This document shows, piece by piece, positions 20,501-35,500 of a DNA stretch of 64,000 bases. Source of the DNA: Brevibacillus laterosporus (lineage in GTDB: Bacteria; Bacillota; Bacilli; Brevibacillales; Brevibacillaceae); assembly GCF_030489605.1 (NCBI RefSeq), contig NZ_JAUKFY010000016.1:40690-104689 (forward strand), given 5' to 3'. The translations under genes were made by a program, and so were the position numbers. The notes under the pieces were generated by a model that worked only from the letters and a program-made list of their open reading frames with translations, was not told the origin of the DNA and searched no databases. Positions within the stretch are counted from its first letter, which is position 1. Each line of letters starts with the position of its first letter.

Positions 20501-23500
20501 CGGCTTCTGGGAACCCACGCATGACTAACGTTCCTACAAACATCCCGACAATTTGTTGTAGATCAGTATGTGGGCGTCCAGCGATCGGGCTTCCGATAAG
20601 AATGTCATTTTGACCACTGTATTTGGCAAGGGTAACCTGTAATGCTGCTAGTAATACCATATACATAGTCGTACCGGTCTCCATTGCCAGTTGCCGCAGA
20701 GCGCTTGATAGCTCCTTGTCCACAGTAAATGGAATATTGTCACCATCATAGCTATACACAGGAGGTCTTGGATAATCTGTCGGCATTTGGAGAACTGGCA
20801 AGTCGCCGGAAAGATTCTCAAGCCAATACAGCTCTTGCTTCTGCATTGCATCCGATGTAAACATTTTTTGTTGCCACCTAGCAAAATCCTTATATTGGAT
20901 GGATAATGCAGGCAGTTCTTCTCCTGCATAAATTCTAGCTAGCTCTGTGAGTATGATACTCATTGAAACCCCGTCAGAAATGCTATGGTGCATATCAAGC
21001 AATAAAAGATGTTCCTTATCCTTATAAGTGACAAGGTGCGCTCTCAAAAGCGGTGCTTGATTCAGATCAAAAGGTTGTGTAAATGTCGAGACGATTTGAT
21101 TGCACTCATTCTCTGATCCTACTGTATGAACCAAATGGAACACGGCAGATTCATGAACAATCTGTCTCATTTGTCCATCTGTCCAGTCAAACGATGTCCG
21201 CAAGCTTTCATGACGATTGATTAGTTCTCGTAATGAGTTTTCCAGTCGAGCAGCTTCAATATCACCTGAAAGCCTCAAGGCCATAGGCATATTGTAGCTC
21301 AGTTCAGCTCCTTCCAACTGTGTGAGGATAAGTAAGCGTTTTTGAGCGGAAGAGACTGGATAACTTTCTGCTGTCTCCACTGGGTTTATTTCCTCATAGA
21401 CACTCTTCTGTCCTTGACTGATTAGTGTTGCCATTTCTTCGAGTTTTGTGTGTTTAAAAATCTCACGAAGAGATGTCTCTGTTTCGAATTCTTTATGAAT
21501 CTTCGAGAGGAGTATAGTCGCTTTTAATGAATGCCCTCCCAGTGCAAAGAAGTCATCAAGGACACTGATTCGTTCTACACCCAATACCTCTTGCCAAATC
21601 GTAACTAGCTTAGATTCAATTTCATTGCGTGGTGCTACATAAACTGCTCCTGTGTCTACATTTTTGTCTGGTTTTGGCAGACTGCGCTTATCGATTTTCC
21701 CGTTTATTGTCACAGGCATTTTATCCAATTTAATGAAGAATGCCGGAATCATATAGGAAGGCAGGCTTTGCTCAAGATAGTGACGCAATTGAGTAATGGC
21801 TATGCTATTCGTGCTGACAAAATAAGCGCATAAATCAGTTTGCCCTCTCTCATCTGTAAGGGCAAGGACGACCGCTTCAGTGATGTCCTCATGTGATAGC
21901 AAGTGGGCTTCAATTTCTCCCAGCTCTATTCTAAAGCCACGAACCTTTACCTGATCATCTACGCGGCCAAGATACTCAATATTTCCATCAGGAAGCCATC
22001 TTGCCAAGTCGCCTGTTCGATACATTTTTTCGCCAGGAACAAATGGATTGTCTACAAACTTTTCACGTGTTAGCTCGGGACGATTGAGATAGCCCCGCGC
22101 CAGCCCAACTCCGCTGATGCAAAGTTCTCCCGGAATGCCAATCGGCTGCAATTGGTAATCGACTCCAACAATGTAGATTTGGGTATTATTGACTGGACGC
22201 CCGATCGGCAAGATTCCATCTGCTCTTTCTTCTGTTACCCAGCCTGTTGCTTGGATAGACGCTTCAGTTGGCCCATAAGCATTGACGTATACTGTCCGGT
22301 CTTTCCATGCTTGAACGAGATCGGCAGTGATTGCAGAACCGCCCGTAAATAAAAGGCGCAAGGATGTTATGTTGTCAGGATTTACATGTACGAGGAAGAC
22401 AGGCGGTAAGGCTGCCACTGTAATGTGGTGACGGTTTACGTAATCTTCAAACAAGGCAGGGTCTTGAGTCGTCTCCTTCTTAGGTACGTACAACGTTGCT
22501 CCATTTAACAAGCAAGCAAAAATTTCTTTAACAGATGCATCAAAAGAAGGACTAACATATTGTAATACGCGATCTTCCTGATACATGCCGTAATGATCAA
22601 AAATATGCTGCTTTAGCTTAACAACCCCGTGATGCTCCAGCATTACACCTTTTGGTTTTCCTGTTGTTCCAGATGTATAGATGACATATGCTAGATCAGT
22701 TGGTGTAATTGATAGCTTGAGATTAGCAGTATCTCCCTGATACAGCCTGTCATCTGTAAGCTCTACAATTTTTCCCTGATACGCAGCGATATCCATATGA
22801 ACGGATTCAAGTAAATGACTTTGTGTCAACAGAACCTTAGCTTGGCTATCTTCTAGGACATATGCGATTCTCTCGCCTGGATAAGATGGATCAATTGGTA
22901 AGTAGGCTCCTCCAGCTTTTAGAACGGCCATAATCGCAACAATCATTTCGATGCTTTTGTCTGTCAGAACTGCAACAATTTGATCTGTTCCTACTCCAAG
23001 TACAACTAATTCTCGTGCTAACTGGTTTGCCTTATCATTTAACTCTTGATACGTTAGCTGATCACCCTCAAAGTAAACAGCAGGATGATTTGGATGTTTC
23101 ATGACCAGCTCTTCAAAAATTTGCGGAATCGTCTTGTCTTTTTCAAATGGAGCCTGTGTATCGTTACATTCTACTAGTAATTTTTGTCTTTCTTCAGCAG
23201 TAACAATGTCTATTTCACTAACTTTACTAGATGGATCTGCTAGAATGCTTTGGGCGATTTGTTTCAGATTAGCTGCAATGCCCTCCATCATTTGCTTGTT
23301 GTAGACATGTGCGTTGTACATAAACTTAATATAAAGCTGTTCGCCAGGTCCCACTGCTATATTAAAATCGTAGTTGGTTTGCTCATATACCTCCATTTGC
23401 TGGAAGTCAATTTCTACCTTTTTAGCTAAATGAATATGGTTATCCTCTGCCGGAGTCGGATAATTCTCAAAAGCAATCAAATGATCAAGCAAGCCCTGGC

Positions 23501-26500
23501 GTAATTCACTTGTGGATTGAATCTCAGCAAGTGAGAGATAGTCATAATCAGCAGAAGTAAGGGCATCTTCTTGTACCTGCTGCAATACTTGAGTAAATTT
23601 TTTCTCTGCATCTAGTTGTATGCGAACAGGAATGGAATTGATAAATAAACCGACCATTTGTTCAATTCCTGTAACATTAGCATTCCGGCCAGAGACCACA
23701 GCACCGAATATCACATCATTGGTACGATTGTATCGAGCTAACAATATACCCCAGATCGTTTGGAATACACTGTTTAAAGTGGTTTGGTATTGCTTGGCTA
23801 TCTGCTCTAAACCGCTTGTCATAGCTTTATCGAAGCAAAACTCATATAATTCTGTCTGGTATTCTACAGCTTCAGCCTTTCTTTCCTTTGGTATTGTAGC
23901 CAGTTGTTCGTATCCTGCCACATATTCCTTCCAATACGAGATTGCTTCTGCTTTATCTTGTTTTTCCAGCCAATTGATGTAGTCACTATACGGATAAACC
24001 GGACCAAGTGATAACGGAAGATCATTAAGCAGAGAATGATACGTATGAATAAATTCTCCCATGATAATCGGTATGCTCCAACCATCTGTAAGAATATGAT
24101 GGAAGCTTAAAATCATGAGATATTCCTCTGCCGCCGTTTGCAGGATAGCCAATCGAATGAGCCTGTCACTAGATAGCTTAAACCCGCGTTCTTTATCCTG
24201 TTGTTTAAAGCTCTCCATATGCTTCAGTCGATCCTCTTGAGCGAGAGCAGAGATATCTTCAAAGTGAACAGTGGCTTTACGCTCATTAAGAACTATTTGC
24301 AGTGGACGTGTCAGGTCTTTTTGCACAAATATGGAACGTAACAAATCGTAGCGTTGAATGATCGAATTGAAAGCTTGTTCCATTTTGGAAATATCCATAT
24401 GCCCTGATAACGGTAAGCTGTATTGCTCCACATACATAGAGGTATTTGTATCTAGGTTTGCATGGAATAACATTCCTTCTTGCATGGGGGAAAGTGGATA
24501 TAGCTTGCTGATTTCATTGGTTTCCAATTCGGATAGTACATAAGTGCGAATGGTATCCCACTCTTCCATAGATAGACCTGCATAACCTAAGTCAGAAGGA
24601 GTTAATTCAGTTGTTGCTTGGCTCGTGCAATGCTTAATGATGAGAAGGAGGTTTGATGTGAATGCTTCGATTAGCTTTTCAATACTCTCCTTCTGGAAGG
24701 CAAGATGGTTATACACAAATGACAATTGCAGCTTGCCTCCAACGGCAGCGCCAGTAATATCGATTAATTGCTCCCGATTCATCTCTGGATTTACAAGGCA
24801 ACCTCTTGACATTTTTGAAATGGTAAATACTTCTGTTGTTACTTCTTGGTCAAACTGGCCTAAGTAATTAAAACTTATCTCTGGTTGCAGGGCAAACGAC
24901 ATATCTAACTTTTGATCTACTGGGGTCAAATACTTGAGTATGCCGTAGCCAATTCCTTTATTAGGAATTTTGCGTAAGGTTTCTTTGACCTGCTTTATTC
25001 CGTATGAAATGTCTGACACCTTAGACATAGGTAGCAGGACTGGGAAGGCAGATGTAAACCAGCCGATTGTTCGATTGATGTCTATCTCCTCCATGATATC
25101 CTCGCGGCCGTGACCCTCCAGTAAGATCGCTATATCATTTTTTGATGTCCACTCTTTAAGCGTTATCCCAAGCGCTGTTAGCAGGATGTCGTTCATCTCA
25201 GTACGATAGGCACGATGCACATCTGTTAATAAAAGAGCTGTATCTTTCTCGGAAAGTTCCATTGATAGAGTAGAACTATCCTTCATACGGTTATAACTAG
25301 TTATGAAATCAGTAGGGATCGGATCAATGCTTGTTTGTTCTAATTGATTCCAATAACTCTTCTCTCTAAGCAGCTCCTTGCTTGTAGAGTAGTTCTCTAA
25401 TCGTTTTGCCCATTCTTGTAACGAAACGGTCTTCGCAGGGAAAACAATTGGCTCCCCATTCTGTGCCTGCTCATAACCTGTCGTAAAATCCTCCAGTAAG
25501 ATACGCCATGAAACACCGTCAATTACGAGATGGTGAATGGCGATCAGAAGATGATCACCTTCTGCAGTTTTGAATAAGCCTAATTTGATTAACGGCCCTT
25601 GATGCAGCAAGCCCATACTGCTTTGAATGCGATTTGCCTCTTGTTCAATCCGTGCAGCCACTTGTTCTTCGTTTAATTCCTCCAACAAATCGATAACTTC
25701 CATAGTGAAAGAGGATTCTGTATCACTGATTCCTCGATTTACTTGCTTTGCAATATCGTTTGAAGGGAAGGAATAGGCCATACGTAACGCATCGTGATGA
25801 TGGACAATTTGGGTAAATACCTGACGAACATGCTCTACGTTAAATCCTTCCGGTCGGAAGAGGAAGTTCGCTTGGTTAAAATGATGCAAGCTTGTACTGT
25901 GTTCCGTGAATAACCAGCGTTGGATTGGTGTCAGCGGTACGTCTCCTTCAATTGATCCTTGATCGAAGGTTTGAGTGCCTGCCTTTACATACGAACTTAG
26001 CTCTGCAATCGTCGGATTTTTAAACAAATCGCTAATTACCAGTCTTTGACCTTCCTTATGCAGGCGGGAAGAAATTTGAATCGCCTTGATTGAATCTCCG
26101 CCTATTTCAAAGAAGTTATCATGAATACTGATCTGTTCTATTCCTAGGACGGCTTGCCAGATGCTTGCAAGCGTTGATTCTATTTCATTTCGTGGCGCTA
26201 CGTATTCCCTGCCAGTTGAATTTGATGTAGCTGGCTTTGGTAATCGTTTTTTATCAACTTTTCCGTTTACCGATACCGGTAGGCTATCTAGCTGCACAAA
26301 GTATGCTGGAATCATGTAAGAAGGCAAATGTTGTCCAATTTGCTGTCTTATATCAGCTATATTGATTTCATGATCAGCAACGATATATGCACATAAATCG
26401 GGCTGTCCCTCTTCATTCGTAAAGGCGACTACTACCGCTGCATGTATCTCTTCAAGAGAAAGCAATTGTGCTTCAATTTCGCCTAATTCAATGCGGTAGC

Positions 26501-29500
26501 CGCGTATTTTTACCTGATCGTCTATCCGTCCAAAATATTCGATCATTCCGTCAGGTAGCCATCTTACTAGGTCTCCTGTTTTGTACATGCGTTCGCCTTC
26601 TGCAAATGGATGCTCAATAAACACTTTATCGGTAAGCTCTGGTTTATTGAGATAGCCGCGGGCTAAACCTGCTCCGCTAATGCATAATTCGCCTAATACA
26701 CCAATCGCTTGCAACTGGTTCTGCGTATTAAGAACGTAGGCTTTCGTATTTGGAATTGGGCGACCAATCGGCAAAGCCTCATCTTCACGATCTGTACCAA
26801 TCCATGTAGTCGCTATAACAGACGATTCAGTAGGTCCATAGGCGTTCATATAAGTCGTCCGATTCTTCCAAGTAGCTACAATTTCATTATTCGATGCAGA
26901 ACCGCCCGTTAGCAGGAGACGCATCGATGATAATTTGTTCGGCTCCACGTTGCCGATATATACAGGTGGAATTAAGCCTATTGTAATTTGGTGAGCCTCT
27001 ACATAGTCCCCAAAAGCAACAGGATCGTATATTGTATCTTGAGTTGGAATGTATAAAGTTGCTCCTGTTAGTAAGCTAATCATGATCTCCCACACAGATA
27101 CATCGAAAGAAGAGCTTGCAAATTGCACGATACGATCGTCAATGCCAATGTCAAAGTCTGATTGGTAATAGGTTTTCAAGCTAATAATTCCATGGTGCTC
27201 AACCATAACTCCTTTTGGTTTGCCGGTAGTACCTGAAGTATAGATCACGTAAGCTAGGTCTGTTGGTGAAGCTTGTATGTCTACATTAGCTACTTCACCC
27301 CGATAGAGTTTTTCGTCCTCTATATCGAGGATATAACCATCAAAAGGCACTTTGTCCATAAGATGCTTCTGTGTAAGCAGAACCCTTGCATTGCTGTCCT
27401 CCAGCATATATTGAATGCGATCTGCCGGATAGACAGGATCAATTGGTACATACGCGCCGCCAGCCTTGAGTACGGCTATAATCGATACAATCATCTCCAG
27501 AGATCGATTTGTCATGATCGCGACAATTTTGTCCTTCTCTATCCCTTTTCTCAGTAACAGGCGTGCCAGTTGATTTGCTTTTTCATTTAATTCCTGATAA
27601 GTGAGCTGTTTCCCCTCAAAATAAACGGCTGCCTGCTCTGGTGACAAGGCTGCTTGTTTATCAAAGAGCTGCTGTATGGTTGCTTGGGTATCGAACTCTC
27701 TGTCAGTATCATTAAACGCGAAGAGAAGCTGTTCTTTTTCTGCTGCTGTGACCATGTCAATTTGAGAAATTGGAATATCGAGATTATCGACAATGGAACG
27801 CAATACTTGAACGAAGTGTCCTGCTAAACGATCAATGGTGTCTTTTCTAAATAATTTCGTGCTGTAGTTTAAGTAGCAATTGATCTCTTCTCCTACTTCA
27901 AAAGCCGCTAATGTAATATCAAATTTAGCTAGATTGAAGATGGCTTCGTAAGGAGTTGTTGCAACCCCATCTAGTTTCAGCATTTCATTGCCGACGTTTT
28001 GTAAGGCAAACATAACGTCAAATAACGGATTGCGGCTCATGTCACGATTAACATCAAGCTTTTCCACGAGTTCTTCAAACGGATAATCTTGATTTTCAAA
28101 CGCTTGCAAAGTGCTTTCTTTTACTTCATTAAGATAGCTGGCAAATGTCTTTTCGTAAGCGGGGAATCCTCTCATGGCAAGTGTTCCAACAAACATTCCG
28201 ATAGTTTCCTCAACATCAGCATGTTGTCTGCCTGCCACTGGGCTTCCCACAATAATTTCTTCTTGTCCACTGTATTTAGCAAGCAAGACCTGGAACGCTG
28301 CAAGAAGAAGCATATACATTGTTGTACCCGTTTGTGAGGTAATATGTTGAAGGCCATTGGTCAATTCAGCATCGATGTTAAACGAAACAATGTCTCCTTC
28401 AAAGTTTTGGATAGATGGTCTAGCATAATCTGTCGGCATTTGAAGTGTCGGTATTTCTCCTTCAAATGTTTTTAGCCAATAAGCCTCTTGCTTTTGCATC
28501 ATATCGGTCTGATATAGCTCTTGTTGCCATGCCGCAAAGTCCTTGTATTGAATTCGTTGACTTGGTAGCTTTTCCCCGGCATACAGCTTCGATAGCTCAC
28601 GTAGTAAGATGTTTGTGGAGACACCATCTGAGATGATATGGTGCATATCAATCATGAGGATATGCTCATCTTCCTCTAAAGTGACTAATTCCACTCTAAA
28701 TAACGGAGCTTTATTTAGATCAAAAGGTCTAATAAATGACTGCACTGTACTAGCTACGGCTTTTTCATGAGTTGAAGGATCGGTGAACAGCTCCTTGCGA
28801 GACATGTTGAAATCAACATATGGATGGATAATTTGTACAGGCTCCCCATCAATCCAATCAAACGAAGTACGCAGACTTTCGTGACGTTGTACCAGATTTT
28901 TGCATGCTTCTTCCAGTCGATACCGGTCGATATAGCCACTTAATTTGTATACAACAGGCATATTGTAGGCTAAGTCTGCACCTTGCATTTGGGCAATAAT
29001 TAACACGCGCTTCTGTGCAGAGGACACAGAATAATAATGGCTTGGCTTAATCGGTTGTATTTCCGAATAATGAGACTTCTGTGTATTTGCAATGAGTGTT
29101 GCCAATGAATCTATGGTTTTATATTGGAACAGATCACGCAATGCAATTTGTACATCGCATTCTTTGTGCAATCTAGATGCAAGAATGGTAGCCTTGAGAG
29201 AATGTCCGCCGAGTTCAAAGAAATCATCATGAATTCCGATAGGACTGATGCCAAGCAATTCCTGCCATATTGAAACCAGCTTTTCTTCTAATTTTGTGCG
29301 TGGAGCAATATATTCAGCAGTTTTCCCAATGAATTCGTCTTTAGGTAGCGCTTTTCTGTCAATTTTACCGTTTGGAGAAAGCGGCATTTTTTCAAGCTGA
29401 ATAAATCGCGCTGGAATAAAGTAGCTAGGCAGGTCATTTGCTAAAAAGTCTCGCAATTCAGTGGAGTCTATCTCTTTGATAGCTACAAAATAGGCACACA

Positions 29501-32500
29501 GATATTTTTCTCCTTGATTGTCTTCGCTTGCAATCACAACGGTTTCCTTTATCCCCTCGAAAGCCAATATCTGGGTTTCGATCTCGCCAAGCTCTATGCG
29601 GAAGCCCCGAATTTTCACCTGATGATCGATACGCCCCAAATATTCAATATTTCCATCCGGCATCCATCGTGCAAGGTCCCCTGTTCGATACATTCGTTCT
29701 CCGCTTACATACGGATTAGAAACAAATTTTTCAACTGTTAGCTCCGGTCGATTCAAATAACCGCGTGCTAATTGTACCCCGCCAATGCAAAGTTCACCTG
29801 CTACTCCTACAGGCTGGAGCTGATTTTCTTTACTGACAATGTATAGCTGTGTATTATCAATCGGTTTTCCGATCGGTACAGTATCGATTTTCTCTTCTAC
29901 GGAGCATTCAAATACCGAAACGTCTACAGTAGCCTCTGTTGGTCCGTATAAATTCACTAATTTGGTCTGGTACGTATTGTGAAGAAGCGATTGGAAACGT
30001 TCTACATGCGCGGCTTGCAATGCCTCACCAGAAGCAAAGACCGTACGCAAGCTTGCCAGTCTTTCGATTTCCGATACGTGTAAATTGATATGCTCCAGGA
30101 AGGCATGAAGCATCGACGGTACAAAATGCATGGTAGTCACACGCCGGTGTTCAATTGCATTTACAATAGTAGACGAATCTTTTTCTCCTTCTGGTATGAG
30201 GAAGCACACCTTGGCTCCTACAAATGCCCACCAGAACATTTCCCATACAGAAACGTCGAAGGTAAACGGAGTCTTTTGCAAGATGACATCATTTTCAGTG
30301 AGCGGATAAGCTTTCTGCATCCAGAGCAGGCGATTAAGCACAGACGTATGTTCAATCATGGCGCCTTTTGGTTTACCTGTCGAACCGGATGTATAGATAA
30401 CATAAGCCAGATCGTTCGCTTGATTCACATGCTCTAAATTGGTGTTGTCTGTGTGATATGCAGCAGGTTGATCTATCTCGATGACAAGACCGTTAAAATC
30501 GACTAGTCCATTGTATTGTGACTGGGTTAATAAAATTTGTGCCTTACTGTCTTCCAGCGTAAATTCCAAACGATCCTGTGGATGCTTCGGATCTAGCGGC
30601 AGATAAGCTCCTCCTGCCTTCAAAATACCCAAAATACCGATTATCATCTCAAAGGAGCGATCAAGCATGATTCCTACAATACTATTCGGTGTTACACCAT
30701 TCGCTCGTAGTGTTCGAGCTAGCTGATTCGTACGCTCATGTAACATACGATAGGTCAATTCTTCATTCTCAAAATAAACAGCAGTATTGTCAGGAATTCT
30801 AGCAACAGTCTCCTCAAATAGCTGATGAATCGTCTTATGACGTGGGTAATCTGCTGTTGTTTGATTAAATTCATGAAGAATCTGATGTTTTTCAGCCTCA
30901 GATAAGATATTGATACTGCCTAGCTTCATTTCTGGCTGGGAAACAACCGCACGTGCCAATTCTGTCAAGTGGGAAGCTATGCTTTCTACAAGCTGAGGCG
31001 CATAGATTTGTTCGTTGTATCTAAAATTTACATACAGTTGATCATAAGGGGCAACGAGCACATTAAAATCATAGTTCGTCTGCTCAAATACCTCCATCCT
31101 TGCAAACTCAAAGTCCAATCTCCGCTGATTGGAGGACACTTGTTCTTTGTCAGGCGTTGGATAGTTTTCAAAGACGAGAAGATGGTCTAATAATCCTTGC
31201 TTTAAAGAGCTCATAGCCTGTATTTCAGCAAGTGATAAATAATCGAATTGAGACGCAGCAGTTCCGCGTTCTTTTACCTGTTGTAATAACTCAGTAAAGC
31301 TTATTTCGGCAAATGGCTGCACGCGTACAGGTATCGTATTGATAAATAAGCCTACGATTTGTTCAATACCTTGTATATCTGCGTTTCGGCCAGAGACGAC
31401 AGCGCCAAAAACAACATCGTCTACTCCGTTATAACGCCCTAAAAGAATGCCCCATAGGCTTTGGAACACATTGTTTAATGTAGTATGATGTTGTTTTGCT
31501 AACCGTTCTAGTCCAAGCGTCGTCTCTTTATCAAAATGGAAAAGATGGTTAGCTTGAACGTAGTCTCTCGCTTTCTGCGAGCGCCATTTCGGTAGAGTAG
31601 CTAGCTGCTCATATCCGAGAAGCTCATTTTTCCAATAAGTAAGAGCATCTTCTTTGTCTTGCTTCTCCAACCATTCAATATAGTCGCTATATGGATAAAC
31701 AGCATGAAGCTGAATTGCTGTATGGTTCAGCAGGGAATGGTACGTACGTATCAGTTCATCCAATACGAGAACAAAGCACCAGCCGTCCATTATGATATGA
31801 TGGAAGCTCACGAACAGTTGATAGGTGTTCTCCCCTGTTTTTAACACCGCAAGGCGAAGGAGTACGTCCTTAGTGATTGCAAAGCCTTTCTGCTTATCCT
31901 TCTCTTTGTAGGAATCAAGATATGATTGCTGGTTTACCTCGTCTAAATGAGAAATGTCTTCAAACTGGATGGTTGTTTTCCGCTCCTGCAAAACAACCTG
32001 TACCGGGCGTTTCAGTTCCTGATGGACGAACACAGTTCGGAGTACATCATAGCGAGCTAGTACCGCGTTTAAACTTTGTTCCAGAAGAGCTAGGTCAAGG
32101 GTACCATGAAGCGGGATTCCATTTTGCTCAAAATATGCGGGACTGTCAGGCTGCAATTCAGAATGAAATAGCATACCTTCCTGCATGGGTGACAGCGGAT
32201 ATATTTTGCTGATGCTTGTCTGTCCGATCATCTCTTGCAAGATTGCTTGAATACTTTCGAATTCCTCGATAGAAAGATTTTGAGCCCCTACATCAGATGG
32301 AGTCAGCTCGCTTGCCGTTTTTGTTACGCAATGATCAACAAGCTGTAGCAAATTTGTCTTAAACTGTTCGGCAATGTGTTGAATAGTCGATTCATGGTAT
32401 GCGTGATGATTGTAGGTGAAAATCATTTGCAGCTTACCGTCGAAAATGCCACCATTACATTCTAGTAATTGATTACGCACAAAGTATGGACTGATGGAAT

Positions 32501-35500
32501 CACCGTTAGACATCTGCGAAGAAGTGAACACCTCTGTAGCAGTGTCTTGATCGAATTGCCCTAAATAGTTAAAGCTAATCTGCGGCTGCAACGCAAATGA
32601 CATTGATTCAGTATGCTCTTTCGGGGTTATATATTGTAAGATACCGTAACCGATACCCTTATTTGGGATGCTTCTCAATGCTTCTTTCGTAAGCTTAATT
32701 TGTTTCGACAATTCATCTTCTTTGATTGGCAGAATAACCGGATATGCAGATGTAAACCAGCCAATCGTACGAGTAACATCCATGTTTGCAATGATATCTT
32801 CACGACCATGTCCTTCGAGTAATAGGAGTACGTTCTCTTCTCCTGTCCAGTTTTTCACGGTGAAACCTAATGCAGTCAATAAGAGGTCATTGATTTCAGT
32901 GTGATAAGCATGGTGTACATCTTTTAATAGCTGTTTAGTCTGTTGTGGAGTAAGTTCAATGTGAATATCCGAGCTATCCTTTTTGAGATTATTTGTTATA
33001 GGTCCGTCAGTTGGTAAAGGCTGAATTGCGGTTTGCTCCAACTTTCTCCAATAAGGTATTTCTTTAAGAAACGCCTTGCTTGCCGCATAGGATTGCAACT
33101 GATTCGACCATTCTTTAAACGAGATTGTTTTTGATGGAAGCAAGAGAGCTTCTCCTCTAGCTGCTTGGCTATAACCTGTTGATAAGTCCTCTAATAAAAT
33201 ACGCCACGAGACTCCATCTATAACCAAATGATGAATCACGATCAATAAATGATCTCCTGAAGCGGTTTTAAACAAACCTACCTTAACCAACGGCCCCCGA
33301 TTTTCGAGATCGATGCTTGTTTGAAGACGATCAGCATGCTGTTTCATTTGATCTTTTATAACTGATTCGTTTGTTTTATCGGTCAAATCAATTATTTCAA
33401 AATCAAAGCGATCAGTAGTGAATGCTTGATTTACCTGCTGAATGCTTTCATTTTCCAGAGTAGAATAGGTCATTCGTAATGCATCATGGTGCTCGATGAT
33501 ACGCTCAAACACCTTTCTAATGATTTCAGCATCAAAACCCTCTGCCCGATACAGCATATTAGCTTGATTAAAATGATGTCTATTATTTCTTTGATTATGG
33601 AAGAACCAATGCTGAATCGGAGTAAGAGGAACATCACCTACCACCATGCCCTGATCATAGGAGTTTTTCACTACCTTGACGTATTTGCTTAGCTCGGCGA
33701 TAGATAGATGCTTAAATATATCGCGCATTTCCACTTTTAAACCGTCTTTATGCAGACGTGCTGAAATTTGAATGGCTTTAATCGAGTCTCCGCCGATCTC
33801 AAAAAAGTTGTCCATAATGCTGATGCGCTCTACCCCGAGAACTTTTTCCCATGCGCTGGCGAGTAATTCCTCGACCTCATTTCGAGGTGCCACATATGGC
33901 AAGCCAGTATGGAGCGTTCCCTCTGGTTTTGGAAGAGCCTTCTTGTCAATCTTGCCGTTTACAGTAAGCGGCATTTCGTCAAGCTGCATAAACGTAGAAG
34001 GAATCATGTAAGCTGGCAGATTTTTACCAATGGATTGCCGCAACTCCAGAATGCTCATTTCTCGTGTAGCCACAAAGTAGGCACATAGGTCAGTCTGGCC
34101 ATTATCGTTGGTAAACGAGATGACGGTAGTTTGAACAACCTCTTCGATTTCTAGCATTTGTGCTTCAATCTCTAGTAGTTCAATACGGTAGCCACGAATC
34201 TTTACCTGATCGTCCATACGTCCCAGATATTCTAGGTTGCCATCTGGCATCCACCTTACCAGGTCACCTGTTTTATAGATTTTTTCACCAGTTTTAAATG
34301 GATGAGCGATAAATTTTTCTTGGGTTAACTCAGGGCGGTTAAGGTAACCGCGCGCTAACCCCACCCCGCCTATGCATAATTCTCCGGCTACGCCAACTGG
34401 CTGCAGTTGATGCTCGGAGTTGAGAACGTACACCTGAACATTATCAATCGGCTTACCAATAGAGATCATGCCGTCTTCTCGCTCTTCAGCAAGCCATGCC
34501 GTTGCCTGAACGGACGCCTCTGTGGGACCGTATGCATTTACATACATCACACGATTTTTCCAAGTGCGCACCATTTCTAATGTCGTTGCAGAGCCACCTG
34601 TAAATAAGAGGCGTAAGGAACGAAGCTTGTCTGCATTTATATGAACAGCAAAGATAGGCGGCAATACGGCCACTGTGATTTGATGATTACTCAAATAGCT
34701 TTCATATAGGGCTGGATCTTGTGTTGTTTCCTTGGTCGGAATATACAAGGTAGCACCGTGTAGCAAGCACATGAAGATTTCTTTTACAGATACGTCAAAA
34801 GAGGAGCTAGCATATTGAATGACTCGATCCAGTTTGCAGAGTCCATATTGTGTAGAAAGGAATTGTTGTAAATTAACAATTCCGCGATGCTCAACCATAA
34901 CACCCTTCGGCTTACCTGTTGTTCCGGAAGTGTAGATGACATAAGCAAGATCAGTCGCTTGCACTGCCCATGTAGGATTAGAAGGGTTTCCAACGAAAAG
35001 ATTCTCATCATCCAGCTCTAGGATGTGTCCGTCAAACGAGATATCTTTTACATATTGTTTTTGAGCAAGCAGAATATTGGTTTCACTATCCTGCAGCATG
35101 TAAGAAATACGCTCTGATGGATGCACAGGATCTATGGCAACATAGGCTCCCCCTGCTTTAAGAATAGCTAAAATGGAAACAATCATTTCCACAGAACGGT
35201 CTGCGAGTATGGCTACAAGCTGATCGGTGGTGACTCCCATATCACGAAGGCAACGGGATAGTCGGTTTGCTTTTTCATTTAATTCTTGGTACGTAAGCTT
35301 TGAACCCTCAAAGTAGACAGCTATCTGATCAGGGTTCATTGCCGCCTGCTCTTCAAAGAGTTGATGAATCGTTTTCTGTTGTGGGAATGGCTTCACAGTC
35401 TGATTGGATAAAGCAATAAGATTGTGTTTTTCCTCTTCCGAGAGCATTTCTAGCTCAGCAACCTTTTTCTCTGGGAATGAGATTGAATCCTGAGTTATGC